NCBI GenBank assembly: GCA_019695115.1
Contig: JAIBAP010000033.1
Location: 1-64,000, forward strand
DNA: 64,000 nucleotides
Source: Caldilineales bacterium
GTDB lineage: Bacteria; Chloroflexota; Anaerolineae; J102
Direction of reading: 5' to 3'
Shown here one piece after another: positions 42,767 to 50,342 of the stretch; position 1 is the first letter of the stretch, and every line of letters starts with the position of its first letter. The notes beneath the pieces are model-generated. The model was not told the origin of the DNA. It worked only from the letters and a program-made list of their open reading frames with translations, and did not search any database. The position numbers and the translations under genes were made by a program.

Positions 42767-42827
42767 CAGGTGCGACGCATCTCCGAGATGCGTCGCACCT
42801 GCGCCTGCAACCCGCCTGTGCTATACT
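42767..42827 (+). promoter_or_regulatory. Perfect 16-bp hairpin followed by extended -10 promoter
   Basis: CAGGTGCGACGCATCT (42767-42782), loop CCG, and its complement (42786-42801) form a perfect hairpin. An extended -10, TGC-TATACT (42819-42827), follows. A partly deleted copy of this block recurs at about 43772-43821, before the nucleotidyltransferase gene. Confidence 0.7.
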
Positions 42828-42873
42828 CCGATCATCCTGAATGGCCCCTGAGCCATCTTTACGGACATCCACC

Positions 42874-43212
42874 ATGGTCACAGCCGTCAGAACTGCCCCC
42901 GCCCCGCCCCTCAGCCTGCCCCCGCGCCTGGCTTTTGTCCTCACCCAACTCGCGCCTACGCCCGACCCCGAACTGGCCCTGCGCAAGGTGCTGACCGAGT
43001 ACATCGATCTGAAAATCGCCGCCCACCAGTCCGAGATCGACCGCTTCGAGGCCAAATGGGGCATGGACTTCGCGCGCTTTGCTCAGGCCAGGGCTGATGA
43101 CACCCTCGGTGTCGATCCTTACTCCTTTCCCGTCGAGAGCGATTTCTGGGACTGGGAGGCAGCCACGACCTTGCTCGACCACTTCAGCGCCTTGCGAAAT
43201 CAGTGGATATAG
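42874..43212 (+). CDS. Putative antitoxin of a TumAE-like pair
   Basis: The 112-residue protein has a Pro-rich start, then ALRKVLTEYIDLKIAAHQSE, IDRFEAKWGMDFARFAQA and ESDFWDWEAATTLLDHFSAL. The KWGMDFxxF and WDWE.. pattern resembles small helical antitoxins encoded before DUF6516/TumE toxins. It overlaps the next gene by 10 bp. The ATG at 42874 is chosen; a GTG/ATG slightly upstream is possible. The family call is tentative. Confidence 0.5.
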   Translation: MVTAVRTAPAPPLSLPPRLAFVLTQLAPTPDPELALRKVLTEYIDLKIAAHQSEIDRFEAKWGMDFARFAQARADDTLGVDPYSFPVESDFWDWEAATTLLDHFSALRNQWI

Positions 43213-43538
43213 CTGCCTTTCTGGCCGAATTCGAACAGGCGACCGCGGAAGCTGGCTATTTTGAACGCGTCCTCCTTGACGTGATCGAAGATGTTGCCAG
43301 GGGTCGCGGTTTCCTACGGGCTGGCATGTTTTTGAGCTTCTATTTCAATGGGCGTACCCAGACGCTTGCATTTGCACTGATAGAAGGCAATGAGCGGCTT
43401 TGGGGCATCGACCGTGACAACTTCGTTGGTTGGCATCGCCACCCACTTGGTGCAACAGAACGTCATGATCCCATTTCTCCCATGTCGGTGAGCGAGATCG
43501 TTCAGGAACTGACCGAGGTAGTGAACACCTTTCTCTGA
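43203..43538 (+). CDS. Putative TumE-like (DUF6516) toxin
   Basis: The 111-residue protein (GTG start at 43203, inside the preceding gene) contains MFLSFYFNGRTQTLAFALIE, LWGIDRDNFVGWHRHPLGAT and a C-terminal helix SVSEIVQELTEVVNTF. The order beta-rich core, His-x-His-Pro segment and terminal helix resembles DUF6516/TumE toxins. I cannot exclude another small TA family. The pair sits between the promoter block and a fragment of nif3. Confidence 0.45.
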   Translation: MDIAAFLAEFEQATAEAGYFERVLLDVIEDVARGRGFLRAGMFLSFYFNGRTQTLAFALIEGNERLWGIDRDNFVGWHRHPLGATERHDPISPMSVSEIVQELTEVVNTFL

Positions 43539-43620
43539 TGGACAGAGCATCTTGGATCGAAAGACATATTTGTGGCGCCGCCTCTCTTGACAAAGCTGAA
43601 CTGGCAGGCCTTGACCGCCT

Positions 43621-43763
43621 ATGAACCGCTCCGACCTCACCTCCTACCTCGACTCCTTCCTCAACCTGGCCGCTATCCCCGATTACGGACCCCAGGGCTT
43701 GCAAGTCGAGGGCCGGGAGGAATTGCATACCTTGGCCGTAGGTGTGGACGCCGCCCATCCCGC
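43621..43763 (+). pseudogene. Truncated duplicate of the nif3 5' end
   Basis: 43621-43763 matches 44192-44334 (start of the intact Nif3-like gene) with about 90% identity by eye; both encode NRSDL.SYLD, LNLAAIPDYGPQGLQVEGRE. The match ends abruptly after GCCGCCCATCCC, beyond which the frame reads into a second copy of the promoter block. It is a displaced 5' fragment, not a working gene. Confidence 0.9.
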
Positions 43764-43771
43764 ATCCCGAC

Positions 43772-43821
43772 GACGCATCGTACCCGCCCCTGAAACCCGC
43801 CTGTGTTATACTCCGATCAGA
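43772..43821 (+). promoter_or_regulatory. Second copy of the extended -10 promoter block
   Basis: ACCCGCCTGTG-TTATACTCCGATCA here matches ACCCGCCTGTG-CTATACTCCGATCA at about 42810-42833. The -10 is TGT-TATACT (43804-43812). Upstream, GACGACGCATCG looks like the hairpin of the first block with most of its second arm deleted. Confidence 0.7.
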
Positions 43822-43847
43822 TCGATCTTCAAGGAAGTTGATAGTAC

Positions 43848-44195
43848 ATGGCGAAGCCCGCTCCCCGACTTGACTCCCACACCCTGCCGGAGATCCTTGT
43901 TCAGGACATCAAGGCAGTTGCGCTTCGCGTCTCGCCCGGCGCCGAAATCGTGCTCTTTGGTAGTCGTGCAAGAGGCGATGCGCGACCTGAGTCCGACTAT
44001 GATCTCCTTTTCCTGGCCCAACAACCGCTCACGCCGATGCAGCAAGAAACGCTCAACGATGCGCTCTACGAGATCGAACTCCGACACGGCATCGTGATAT
44101 CGTCTATCATAATCGATCGATCCAGATGGGAGACACCACGCCACCGCGTAACGCCCCTCCATCAGCACATCGACCGCGAAGGCATCGTTTTGTGA
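43848..44195 (+). CDS. MNT-type nucleotidyltransferase (MntA-like antitoxin), orphan
   Basis: The 115-residue protein has the minimal nucleotidyltransferase motif IVLFGSRARGDARPESDYDL (GSRARG-x5-SDYD), with both metal-binding Asp residues. MntA proteins AMPylate and inactivate HEPN toxins, but no HEPN gene is next to it; the downstream neighbour is nif3, whose GTG overlaps its TGA by 4 bp. It may be a remnant of an MNT-HEPN module or act on an unlinked toxin. Confidence 0.85.
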   Translation: MAKPAPRLDSHTLPEILVQDIKAVALRVSPGAEIVLFGSRARGDARPESDYDLLFLAQQPLTPMQQETLNDALYEIELRHGIVISSIIIDRSRWETPRHRVTPLHQHIDREGIVL

Positions 44196-44944
44196 ACCGC
44201 TCCGACCTCGTTTCCTACCTCGACGCCCTCCTCAACCTGGCCGCCATCCCCGACTACGGACCCCAGGGCTTGCAAGTCGAGGGCCGAGAGGAAGTACACA
44301 CCCTGGCCGTGGGTGTGGACGCCGCCCATCCCACCATCGATGGCGCCCTGGCTGCCGGCGCCGACCTGCTGCTCGTCCACCACGGCATCTTCTGGGGCGA
44401 GGCCAGGCGCATCGCTGGCGCCTTCGGCCACAAAGTGCGCAAGCTGATCCGGGCCGATCTCAACCTCTATGCCGCCCACCTGGCCCTCGACCTGCACCCC
44501 ACCCTGGGCAACAACGCCGAACTCTGCCGGCTGCTGGGGCTGCACCCCACCGGCTCCTACTTCGCCTACAAGGGCGTGGACGTGGGCCTCATCGCCGAGC
44601 CGGTGGCCGCGACCACCTTCGCCGAACTGGCCGCCGCCTTCGCCGGGGCGCTGCAACCGCCGTTGCTGGTCGATGCCTCTGGCCCAGAGCGCGTGCGGCG
44701 GGTGGCTGTCTGTTCGGGCGACGCCAGCCGCAGCCTGGAGGAGGCGGGGCGGCTGGGCTGCGACCTGCTGATCACGGGTGAGCGCGACTACACCATGGCC
44801 CACGTCGCCGCTGAATTGGGCATGAATGTGATCTACGGCGGCCACTACGCCACCGAGACCTTGGGGGTGCAGGCCCTGGCCCGGCATCTGCACGAGCAGT
44901 TCGGGCTGGCTTGGGTGTTCGTGGACGTGCCGATTGCGCAGTAG
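44192..44944 (+). CDS. Nif3-like dinuclear metal-center protein (GTP cyclohydrolase 1 type 2 family)
   Basis: The 250-residue protein shows the NIF3 profile: NLAAIPDYGPQGLQVEGREE, VGVDAAHPTIDGALAAGADL, LLVHHGIFWG (metal ligands His-His), YAAHLALDLHPTLGNNAELC, ITGERDYTMAHVAAELGMNV, YGGHYATE. The protein binds two metals; its cellular role is unsettled. The GTG start at 44192 overlaps the nucleotidyltransferase stop. Its first 143 bp exist as a diverged second copy 571 bp upstream. Confidence 0.9.
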   Translation: MNRSDLVSYLDALLNLAAIPDYGPQGLQVEGREEVHTLAVGVDAAHPTIDGALAAGADLLLVHHGIFWGEARRIAGAFGHKVRKLIRADLNLYAAHLALDLHPTLGNNAELCRLLGLHPTGSYFAYKGVDVGLIAEPVAATTFAELAAAFAGALQPPLLVDASGPERVRRVAVCSGDASRSLEEAGRLGCDLLITGERDYTMAHVAAELGMNVIYGGHYATETLGVQALARHLHEQFGLAWVFVDVPIAQ

Positions 44945-44951
44945 GGCGGAC

Positions 44952-44997
44952 TTGCACTATAGAAGTCAGTGCCTTATTATACGTGTATTACACGTAT
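44952..44997 (+). promoter_or_regulatory. mazEF promoter with perfect operator palindrome
   Basis: TTGCAC (44952-44957), 17-bp spacer, TATTAT (44975-44980). Overlapping the start region, ATACGTGTA-T-TACACGTAT (44979-44997) is a perfect 9-bp inverted repeat, a likely site for the antitoxin. Confidence 0.8.
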
Positions 44998-45011
44998 CCA
45001 AGAGGTGATCT

Positions 45012-45242
45012 ATGCAAAAGAAACTCACCCTTACCATTGACGAAGGGGTGTACGACGGCCTGCATCGCAGAATCGGGCGTGGCTCCATCAGTCAATTCAT
45101 CGAGGCCCTCGTGCGTCCCTATGTTATCGATGCCGATTTGGACGCTGCTTATCGCGAAATGGCAGCCGATCAAGCGCGCGAAGCCGAAGCTGAAGAATGG
45201 ATCGAAGCTCTGATAGGAGATGTCTGGAATGAAACGAGGTGA
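45012..45242 (+). CDS. MazE-type ribbon-helix-helix antitoxin
   Basis: The 76-residue protein has an N-terminal RHH ([20 protein letters not shown], then [15 protein letters not shown]) and an acidic Ala/Glu helix ([20 protein letters not shown]) for toxin binding. AGAGGTGA lies just upstream of the ATG at 45012. It overlaps the toxin gene by 14 bp and probably binds the palindrome at 44979-44997. Confidence 0.85.
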   Translation: MQKKLTLTIDEGVYDGLHRRIGRGSISQFIEALVRPYVIDADLDAAYREMAADQAREAEAEEWIEALIGDVWNETR

Positions 45243-45549
45243 GATTTGGTGGGTAGATTTCGATCCTTCCGTGGGCGGTGAGATTCGCAAACAGCGGCCA
45301 GCCGTGATTGTTAGCAACGACGCAGCCAACAAGCACCTGAATCGAGTTCAAGTCGTACCGTTGACCACCAAGGTTGAACGCGTTTTTCCAAGCGAAGCGT
45401 TGATTCTCGTGCAAGGCAAGGCTCACAAGGCTTTGGCCGATCAACTCACGACGGTGAGCAAACTCCGATTGAGCGATCGGTTGGGGCAGATTTCGGTGGC
45501 GGACATGAACAAGTTGGAGCGAGCGATCAAGACGCAGTTGGACTTGTAG
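45229..45549 (+). CDS. mazF: MazF/PemK-family mRNA interferase
   Basis: The 106-residue toxin reads [38 protein letters not shown], and ends [20 protein letters not shown], the standard MazF profile with the catalytic Arg (KQRP) and Thr-Thr. It cleaves RNA at short motifs. The ATG at 45229 gives the canonical MKRGEIWW start; ATG 45220 is a longer option. It is directly downstream of its antitoxin. Confidence 0.93.
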   Translation: MKRGEIWWVDFDPSVGGEIRKQRPAVIVSNDAANKHLNRVQVVPLTTKVERVFPSEALILVQGKAHKALADQLTTVSKLRLSDRLGQISVADMNKLERAIKTQLDL

Positions 45550-45595
45550 CGGCTCTTGTCCCGTTTTGTCTTTCCAGACTCTCTGATCGACCCAC

Positions 45596-46624
45596 ATGAA
45601 ATTCGACGCCGCCCTCGTCGCTGACGACACCCAGCAAATCCTGGCCGCTGCCGCTGCCGCCGAGGGCCTGGGCTTCGATTGCCTGTGGGCGTCCGAGACC
45701 AACCATGACCCCTTTCTCCAGCTTGCCCTGGCCGCCGAATACACCACCACCCTGCATGTGGGCACCGCCATCGCCGTCGCCTTCGCCCGCAGCCCCATGC
45801 ACACCGCCTATGTGGCCTGGGACCTGGCCCGCTACAGCCAGGGTCGCTTCATCCTCGGCCTGGGCACGCAGATCCAGGCCCACATCGAGCGCCGCTTTGC
45901 CATGCCCTGGGGCCAGCCCGCCGCCCGGCTGCGCGACTACATCCTGGCCCTGCGCCACATCTGGGCGGCCTGGCAGGACGGTGGCCGCCTGAACTACCGC
46001 GGCGAGTTCTACAAACTGACCTTGATGGCGCCCTTCTTCGACCCCGGCCCCATCGCCCACCCGGCCATCCCCATCTACATCGCCGGCGTCAACCGCCTGT
46101 TGTGCGAACTGGCCGGCGAACTGTGCGACGGTTTTCACGTCCATCCCTTCCACACCCCCCGCTACCTGACCGAGAACATCCGGCCCTGGCTGGCGGCGGG
46201 CGCCGGCAAGACCGGCCGGAGCCTGGAACAGGTGGAAATAAGCGCCACCGTCTTTGCCGTGGTGGGCGATAGCGAGGAAGAACGGACCGCCACCCGCGCC
46301 GCCATCCGCCAGCAGATCAGCTTCTACGCCTCCACCCCCTCCTACCGGCCGGTGCTGGACCTGCACGGCTGGGGCGACCTGAGCGAGCAGTTGGGCCGGC
46401 TGGCCGTGCGCCAGCGCTGGGACGAGATGCCGGCCTTGATCAGCGACGAGATGGTCGAGGTCTTTGCCGTGCAAGGGACCTGGGCCGAGATCGGCCCCGC
46501 CATCCGGCGGCGCTATGGCGGGCTGATCGACCGCGTCACCCTCTACCTCCCCTTCCGTCCGGGCGAGCGCGACGGCAGTTGGCGGCGGGCGCGGGCCGGT
46601 TTGCGCGGACCGACCGGCGACTAA
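45596..46624 (+). CDS. LLM-class flavin/F420-dependent oxidoreductase (TIGR03617-like)
   Basis: The 342-residue TIM-barrel protein has GLGFDCLWASETNHDPFLQL, TLHVGTAIAVAFARSPMHTA, RFILGLGTQIQAHIERRF and IPIYIAGVNRLLCELAGELC, then DGFHVHPFHTPRYL, matching the luciferase-like TIGR03617 branch, usually F420-dependent. Substrate unknown. The C-terminal Arg-rich tail (GERDGSWRRARAGLRGP) is normal. Its stop overlaps the convergent spoVS stop by 4 bp. Start ATG at 45596. Confidence 0.88.
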   Translation: MKFDAALVADDTQQILAAAAAAEGLGFDCLWASETNHDPFLQLALAAEYTTTLHVGTAIAVAFARSPMHTAYVAWDLARYSQGRFILGLGTQIQAHIERRFAMPWGQPAARLRDYILALRHIWAAWQDGGRLNYRGEFYKLTLMAPFFDPGPIAHPAIPIYIAGVNRLLCELAGELCDGFHVHPFHTPRYLTENIRPWLAAGAGKTGRSLEQVEISATVFAVVGDSEEERTATRAAIRQQISFYASTPSYRPVLDLHGWGDLSEQLGRLAVRQRWDEMPALISDEMVEVFAVQGTWAEIGPAIRRRYGGLIDRVTLYLPFRPGERDGSWRRARAGLRGPTGD

Positions 46625-46950
46625 TCGGCGCCGTTGGCCTGGGGTTGGTCGCTGAAGCCCGCGACCAGAGAAGGCGGCAACACGCCCGGGTTCAGCTTCC
46701 AGACCGTGAATCGCACCGCCGTCCGTTCGGCCCCCTCGATATCGACTTCGGTGAAGACCGGCGCGCAGGCGATGGCGATGCCGTCTCCCTGTAAATAGCC
46801 CCTGGCGATGGCGATGGCTTTGATCGCCTGGTTGACGGCGCTGGCGCCGATGGCCTGCACCTCGGCCAGCCCTCGCTCGCGGATCACTCCGGCGATGGCG
46901 CCTGCCACGGCCGTCGAGCGAGACCGCGCCGAGACTCTGATGATTTCCAT
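46621..46950 (-). CDS. spoVS: Stage V sporulation protein S (SpoVS, Alba-like fold)
   Basis: The 109-residue protein has EIIRVSARSRSTAVAGAIAG, IGASAVNQAIKAIAIARGYL and AERTAVRFTVWKL, the SpoVS profile with an Alba-like nucleic-acid-binding fold. In Bacillus it affects sporulation; in many non-spore-formers its role is unknown. No sporulation genes are in this window. The extra C-terminal 20 residues are not conserved. The ATG at 46950 has GGGAG 9 nt upstream. Confidence 0.9.
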   Translation of the reverse strand: MEIIRVSARSRSTAVAGAIAGVIRERGLAEVQAIGASAVNQAIKAIAIARGYLQGDGIAIACAPVFTEVDIEGAERTAVRFTVWKLNPGVLPPSLVAGFSDQPQANGAD

Positions 46951-47116
46951 GACAATTTCTCCCTGCCGCCAGGGCATCGCTGCCGCTGTCTGGAATGTAA
47001 GCGACCGGGCGGTGTCTGGCAGCCGCATTCTATCGTGCCTGGCCGCGTCATGCAATTCGGCTTACAGGCGTCAAGGTCTTTTCGGCGGCGATGAATTGGC
47101 TGCGCTCTGGCGGCCA

Positions 47117-47125
47117 TGCTATAGT
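47117..47125 (+). promoter_or_regulatory. Extended -10 element before the MBL-fold gene
   Basis: TGC-TATAGT lies about 50 bp upstream of the GTG start at 47176. It matches the extended -10 words seen upstream of GNAT2, the nif3-region genes, lysC and the USP gene. Confidence 0.45.
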
Positions 47126-47175
47126 GAGCCAGAGACCCTCTGCTCGTTCCGCCTTCTGCCCACGAAGTTCAGCCT

Positions 47176-47790
47176 GTGCCACCGCCACCATCGCCGCTCT
47201 CGATCGTCAATGTCGGCTATCGCTCGACCAACTACTGGGTCGTCAGCGCCGGGAGATCGCGGCTGCTGGTGGATATCGGCTGGCCGGGCACGTTTGGCGC
47301 CATGAAGACCAACCTCCGTCGCATGGACATCCCCCTCGACCAGATCCGCTTTGCCCTGGCGACCCACTATCACATCGACCATGCTGGCCTGGCCGAGGAA
47401 TTCAAACGGGCAGGCGTCCCCCTGCTGGTGCTCGATGTCCAGGTCGACGCCATCCCGCTCATGAAGACCTGGACGAAGCCCTGGGATCACTACCTCGAAA
47501 TCACGGCCGCAGGCAACACCGTCATCTCGTTTGCCTCTAGCCGCGCCCTCCTGGCCGGGATCGGCATCCCCGGCGAGATCGTACACACGCCCGGCCACAG
47601 CGACCACTGCGTCACCCTCCTCCTGGATGATGGATCGGCCTTCACCGGCGATCTCCCGCCCGAGGACTACAGCTTCGATAACCCCACGGCCTTGGCCAGC
47701 TGGGAGATGTTGCGCCGCCGCGGGGCCGATACGGTCTACCCTGCGCACGGGCCGGTGCGGCCGCTCGGTGCACCGTCCCTTCCAGCCTGA
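47176..47790 (+). CDS. MBL-fold metallohydrolase
   Basis: The 204-residue protein carries [10 protein letters not shown] (HxHxDH motif, about residues 57-65), [18 protein letters not shown] and YPAHGPV, all five metal motifs of the metallo-beta-lactamase fold. It is likely a small hydrolase of the glyoxalase II-like type; substrate unknown. The start is GTG at 47176. It precedes the SUI1 gene by 38 bp. Confidence 0.88.
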   Translation: MPPPPSPLSIVNVGYRSTNYWVVSAGRSRLLVDIGWPGTFGAMKTNLRRMDIPLDQIRFALATHYHIDHAGLAEEFKRAGVPLLVLDVQVDAIPLMKTWTKPWDHYLEITAAGNTVISFASSRALLAGIGIPGEIVHTPGHSDHCVTLLLDDGSAFTGDLPPEDYSFDNPTALASWEMLRRRGADTVYPAHGPVRPLGAPSLPA

Positions 47791-47828
47791 TCTCTGCCGT
47801 CGTCTCTGTTCACCGCCCGGCCATCACC

Positions 47829-48086
47829 ATGCCCACCCCTGCCCAGACTGAACCCATCCGCGTCTACCTGGAGCGCAAAGGGCGCGGCGGCAAGTCCGTC
47901 TCGGTGATCAAAGGCATCCAGAGCCATCCCGACGGCAAAAAGAGCCTCCTCAAACACCTGCAAGCCCGGTTGGGCACAGGCGGCGCCGTCAAAGAAGGCG
48001 ACATCGAGATCCAGGGCGACCACCGCGACCGCATCATCGACCTCCTGGCCGAGCTGGGCCTGAAGGCGAAGAAGGCGGGAGGCTAG
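47829..48086 (+). CDS. SUI1/eIF1-like translation factor (YciH family)
   Basis: The 85-residue protein has [40 protein letters not shown] and [18 protein letters not shown], the SUI1 fold core. Bacterial YciH proteins bind the 30S subunit and influence initiation fidelity. It is followed by the Clp ATPase gene after 6 bp. A start-selection factor is notable in a genome where many starts appear to lack a Shine-Dalgarno. Confidence 0.92.
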   Translation: MPTPAQTEPIRVYLERKGRGGKSVSVIKGIQSHPDGKKSLLKHLQARLGTGGAVKEGDIEIQGDHRDRIIDLLAELGLKAKKAGG

Positions 48087-48092
48087 AAAACC

Positions 48093-50306
48093 ATGACCCT
48101 CCTCAACCCCGACATCCCCGCGCCCGAACTGACCCGCGCCCTCAATGACGCCGCCGCCGCCATGAAAGCCTACGGCCAGACGGTGCTCACGCCCGAACTG
48201 CTGCTGCTGGCCTTCGCCCGCGGCGAGAAATACAACGCCAGCCTGCTGTTGCAGCACCTCAGCCGCGAGCGAGGCTTCAAGCTCGACGAATTCACCAAGA
48301 CGGTCGAGCAGATGGCCAAGTTGCGCCAGGGGCGCGATGGCAAACTGGGCTTCGTCAGCGACGACGGCGCCACGGTGGCGCTTTCGGACGAGCTGCTCAT
48401 CGTCCTCGATGAAGGCCGGGGCATTGCCCGCGCCCTGGACGAGGTGCAGGTGGGGACGCATCATGCCCTGGGGGCCATGTCCGAGCGCGGGGTCAGCACC
48501 TCCGCCTTCCTCCAACGGCACGGCATCACCCCTGCCGCCATGACCGACCAGCTGATGGCGGCGGCGGCGATCAAGAAACAGACGGCCAACGATCTGGTGG
48601 GCCAGGCCCAGGCCGGCGAACTCAAGCCTGTCTACTATCGCCAGGCCCTGTTGCGCGACCTCAGCACCCTGCTGGCCCTGGCCGGGCGCCGGCATGTGCT
48701 GCTGATTGGGCCGCCCGGCGTGGGCAAACGCTCGTTGGTGCAATCATTGGCCCTGTTGATGGCCGAGGGCAAGGGGCCGGCGGGGCTGAAATCGTTGGTC
48801 ACGATCCACGAATCCTCGCTGCTGACTGACCCCGCCCAGGCGCTGGAGGCCGGTTTACGCCAGGCCGCGGGCGGCATCCTCTTCGTCCCCAACATCCAGC
48901 GTTTCTTCGGCGGCCCGCTCGACGCCGTTTTTCCCAAGGCCGAGCGCCCGCTGCAAAAAGCCTTCCTCGGCGCCGACCCGGTGCTCATCGGCTCGCTCAG
49001 CCAGGCCGATTACGACCGTTTCATCGCCAAGACCGCCGCCGTGGCCGAAAACTGCCAGCGCCTGGAGGTGCCCGAACCCGGCGTCGATGAGACCGTCGCC
49101 ATCCTCGACGTCCATCGCCCGCATCTGGAGGCAGAATACGGCTTGCAGATCGACCCTGCCAGCCTGCCCGCCGTCGCCAACTTCGCCCGCCGTTACCTGA
49201 CCGAGACGCCCCTCCCCGCCTCGGCCATCCAACTCCTGCACCGCTCCTGCGCCCTGGTGCGCGCCGGCGGCCAGGCCCAGAACCCCTTCCGCCCGACCAT
49301 CAGCGGCGACGGCGCCCGGCTCGACGGCGAGGACGTGGCCCTGGCCCTGAGCTTGATGACCGGCGTCCCCGTTAACCGGCTGGGCGTGGACGAGCGGGCG
49401 CGCTACGCCAGCATGGTCGAGGCCATCCGCCAGCGCCTCATCGGCCAGGATGAGGCGGTTCTGGCCGTCTCGCGCGCGGTCAAGACCGCGCGCGTCGGCC
49501 TCAAGGACCCCAAGCGGCCGATCGGCTCCTTCCTCTTCCTGGGTCCCACCGGCGTCGGCAAGACCGAACTGGCCAAGGCCCTGGCCGAGTTCATGTTCGG
49601 CGATGAGAACGCCGCCTATGAGCTGGACATGAGCGAATATCAGCAAGAGCACAGCGTCGCCCGGCTGATCGGCGCACCGCCCGGCTATGTGGGCTACGAG
49701 GGCGGCGGCCAACTGACCGACTATGTGCGCTCGCATCCCTACGCCATCATCCTCTTCGACGAAGTCGAAAAAGCCCACCCGCGCGTCCTGGACGTGCTGT
49801 TACAGATGATGGAAGAGGGCCGCCTGACCGATGGCCAGGGCCGGCCTGCCTATTTCAACGAGGCCGTGATCATCCTCACCAGCAACCTCGGCTCCGAATT
49901 CCTGACCGAAGCGATCATCAGCGAGCGACAGCGGCAGATGGTGATGGAGGCCGTGCACAGCTTCTTCCGCCCGGAGTTCCTCAACCGGCTGGACGAGATC
50001 ATTCTCTTCCACGCCCTTTCGCCCGATGAATTGCGGCAGATTCTTGACTTGCTACTGAAAAAAGAGGCCGCCCTGCTGACCCCGCGCGGCCTCAAGCTCG
50101 AAGTCGATACACCTGCCCGCTCCTGGCTGCTGGCCCAGAACGATCACCCCGAATGGGGCGCCCGGCCTTTGCGCCGCATCTTGCAGAAGCATCTGCGCGA
50201 GCCGTTGGCGGATTATCTGCTGGCCAACGACCCCGCCGCCGGCACGGTGGTGCGCGTGAGCGCCACCACCGCCGGCCTGGAATTCGAGATGGCGGCGCCG
50301 GGGTGA
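48093..50306 (+). CDS. Clp/Hsp100-family AAA+ ATPase with degenerate first domain
   Basis: The 737-residue protein has a short Clp N-domain-like part (about 1-150), a first AAA domain with Walker A GPPGVGKRS (206-214) but ILFVPNIQ (262-269) in place of the usual Walker B ILFIDEIH, and a complete second AAA domain: GPTGVGKTELAKALA (484-498), Walker B ILFDEVEKAHP (553-563), sensor ILTSNLGSEF and the C-terminal arm WGARPLRRILQ. The ClpB middle coiled coil is absent. Domain 1 should bind but not hydrolyse ATP efficiently. It may be a ClpC/ClpA-like unfoldase variant; no adaptor or ClpP gene is nearby. Confidence 0.88.
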   Translation: MTLLNPDIPAPELTRALNDAAAAMKAYGQTVLTPELLLLAFARGEKYNASLLLQHLSRERGFKLDEFTKTVEQMAKLRQGRDGKLGFVSDDGATVALSDELLIVLDEGRGIARALDEVQVGTHHALGAMSERGVSTSAFLQRHGITPAAMTDQLMAAAAIKKQTANDLVGQAQAGELKPVYYRQALLRDLSTLLALAGRRHVLLIGPPGVGKRSLVQSLALLMAEGKGPAGLKSLVTIHESSLLTDPAQALEAGLRQAAGGILFVPNIQRFFGGPLDAVFPKAERPLQKAFLGADPVLIGSLSQADYDRFIAKTAAVAENCQRLEVPEPGVDETVAILDVHRPHLEAEYGLQIDPASLPAVANFARRYLTETPLPASAIQLLHRSCALVRAGGQAQNPFRPTISGDGARLDGEDVALALSLMTGVPVNRLGVDERARYASMVEAIRQRLIGQDEAVLAVSRAVKTARVGLKDPKRPIGSFLFLGPTGVGKTELAKALAEFMFGDENAAYELDMSEYQQEHSVARLIGAPPGYVGYEGGGQLTDYVRSHPYAIILFDEVEKAHPRVLDVLLQMMEEGRLTDGQGRPAYFNEAVIILTSNLGSEFLTEAIISERQRQMVMEAVHSFFRPEFLNRLDEIILFHALSPDELRQILDLLLKKEAALLTPRGLKLEVDTPARSWLLAQNDHPEWGARPLRRILQKHLREPLADYLLANDPAAGTVVRVSATTAGLEFEMAAPG

Positions 50307-50342
50307 TGGCGTTGACCTGGCGGCAGTGGGCCGGGCCAGCGG

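Noticed and set aside
43621-44097. A 158-aa intact protein starting with the nif3-like N-terminus
   Set aside because: Only the first 47 codons resemble Nif3; the rest reads the promoter copy and the nucleotidyltransferase gene out of frame.
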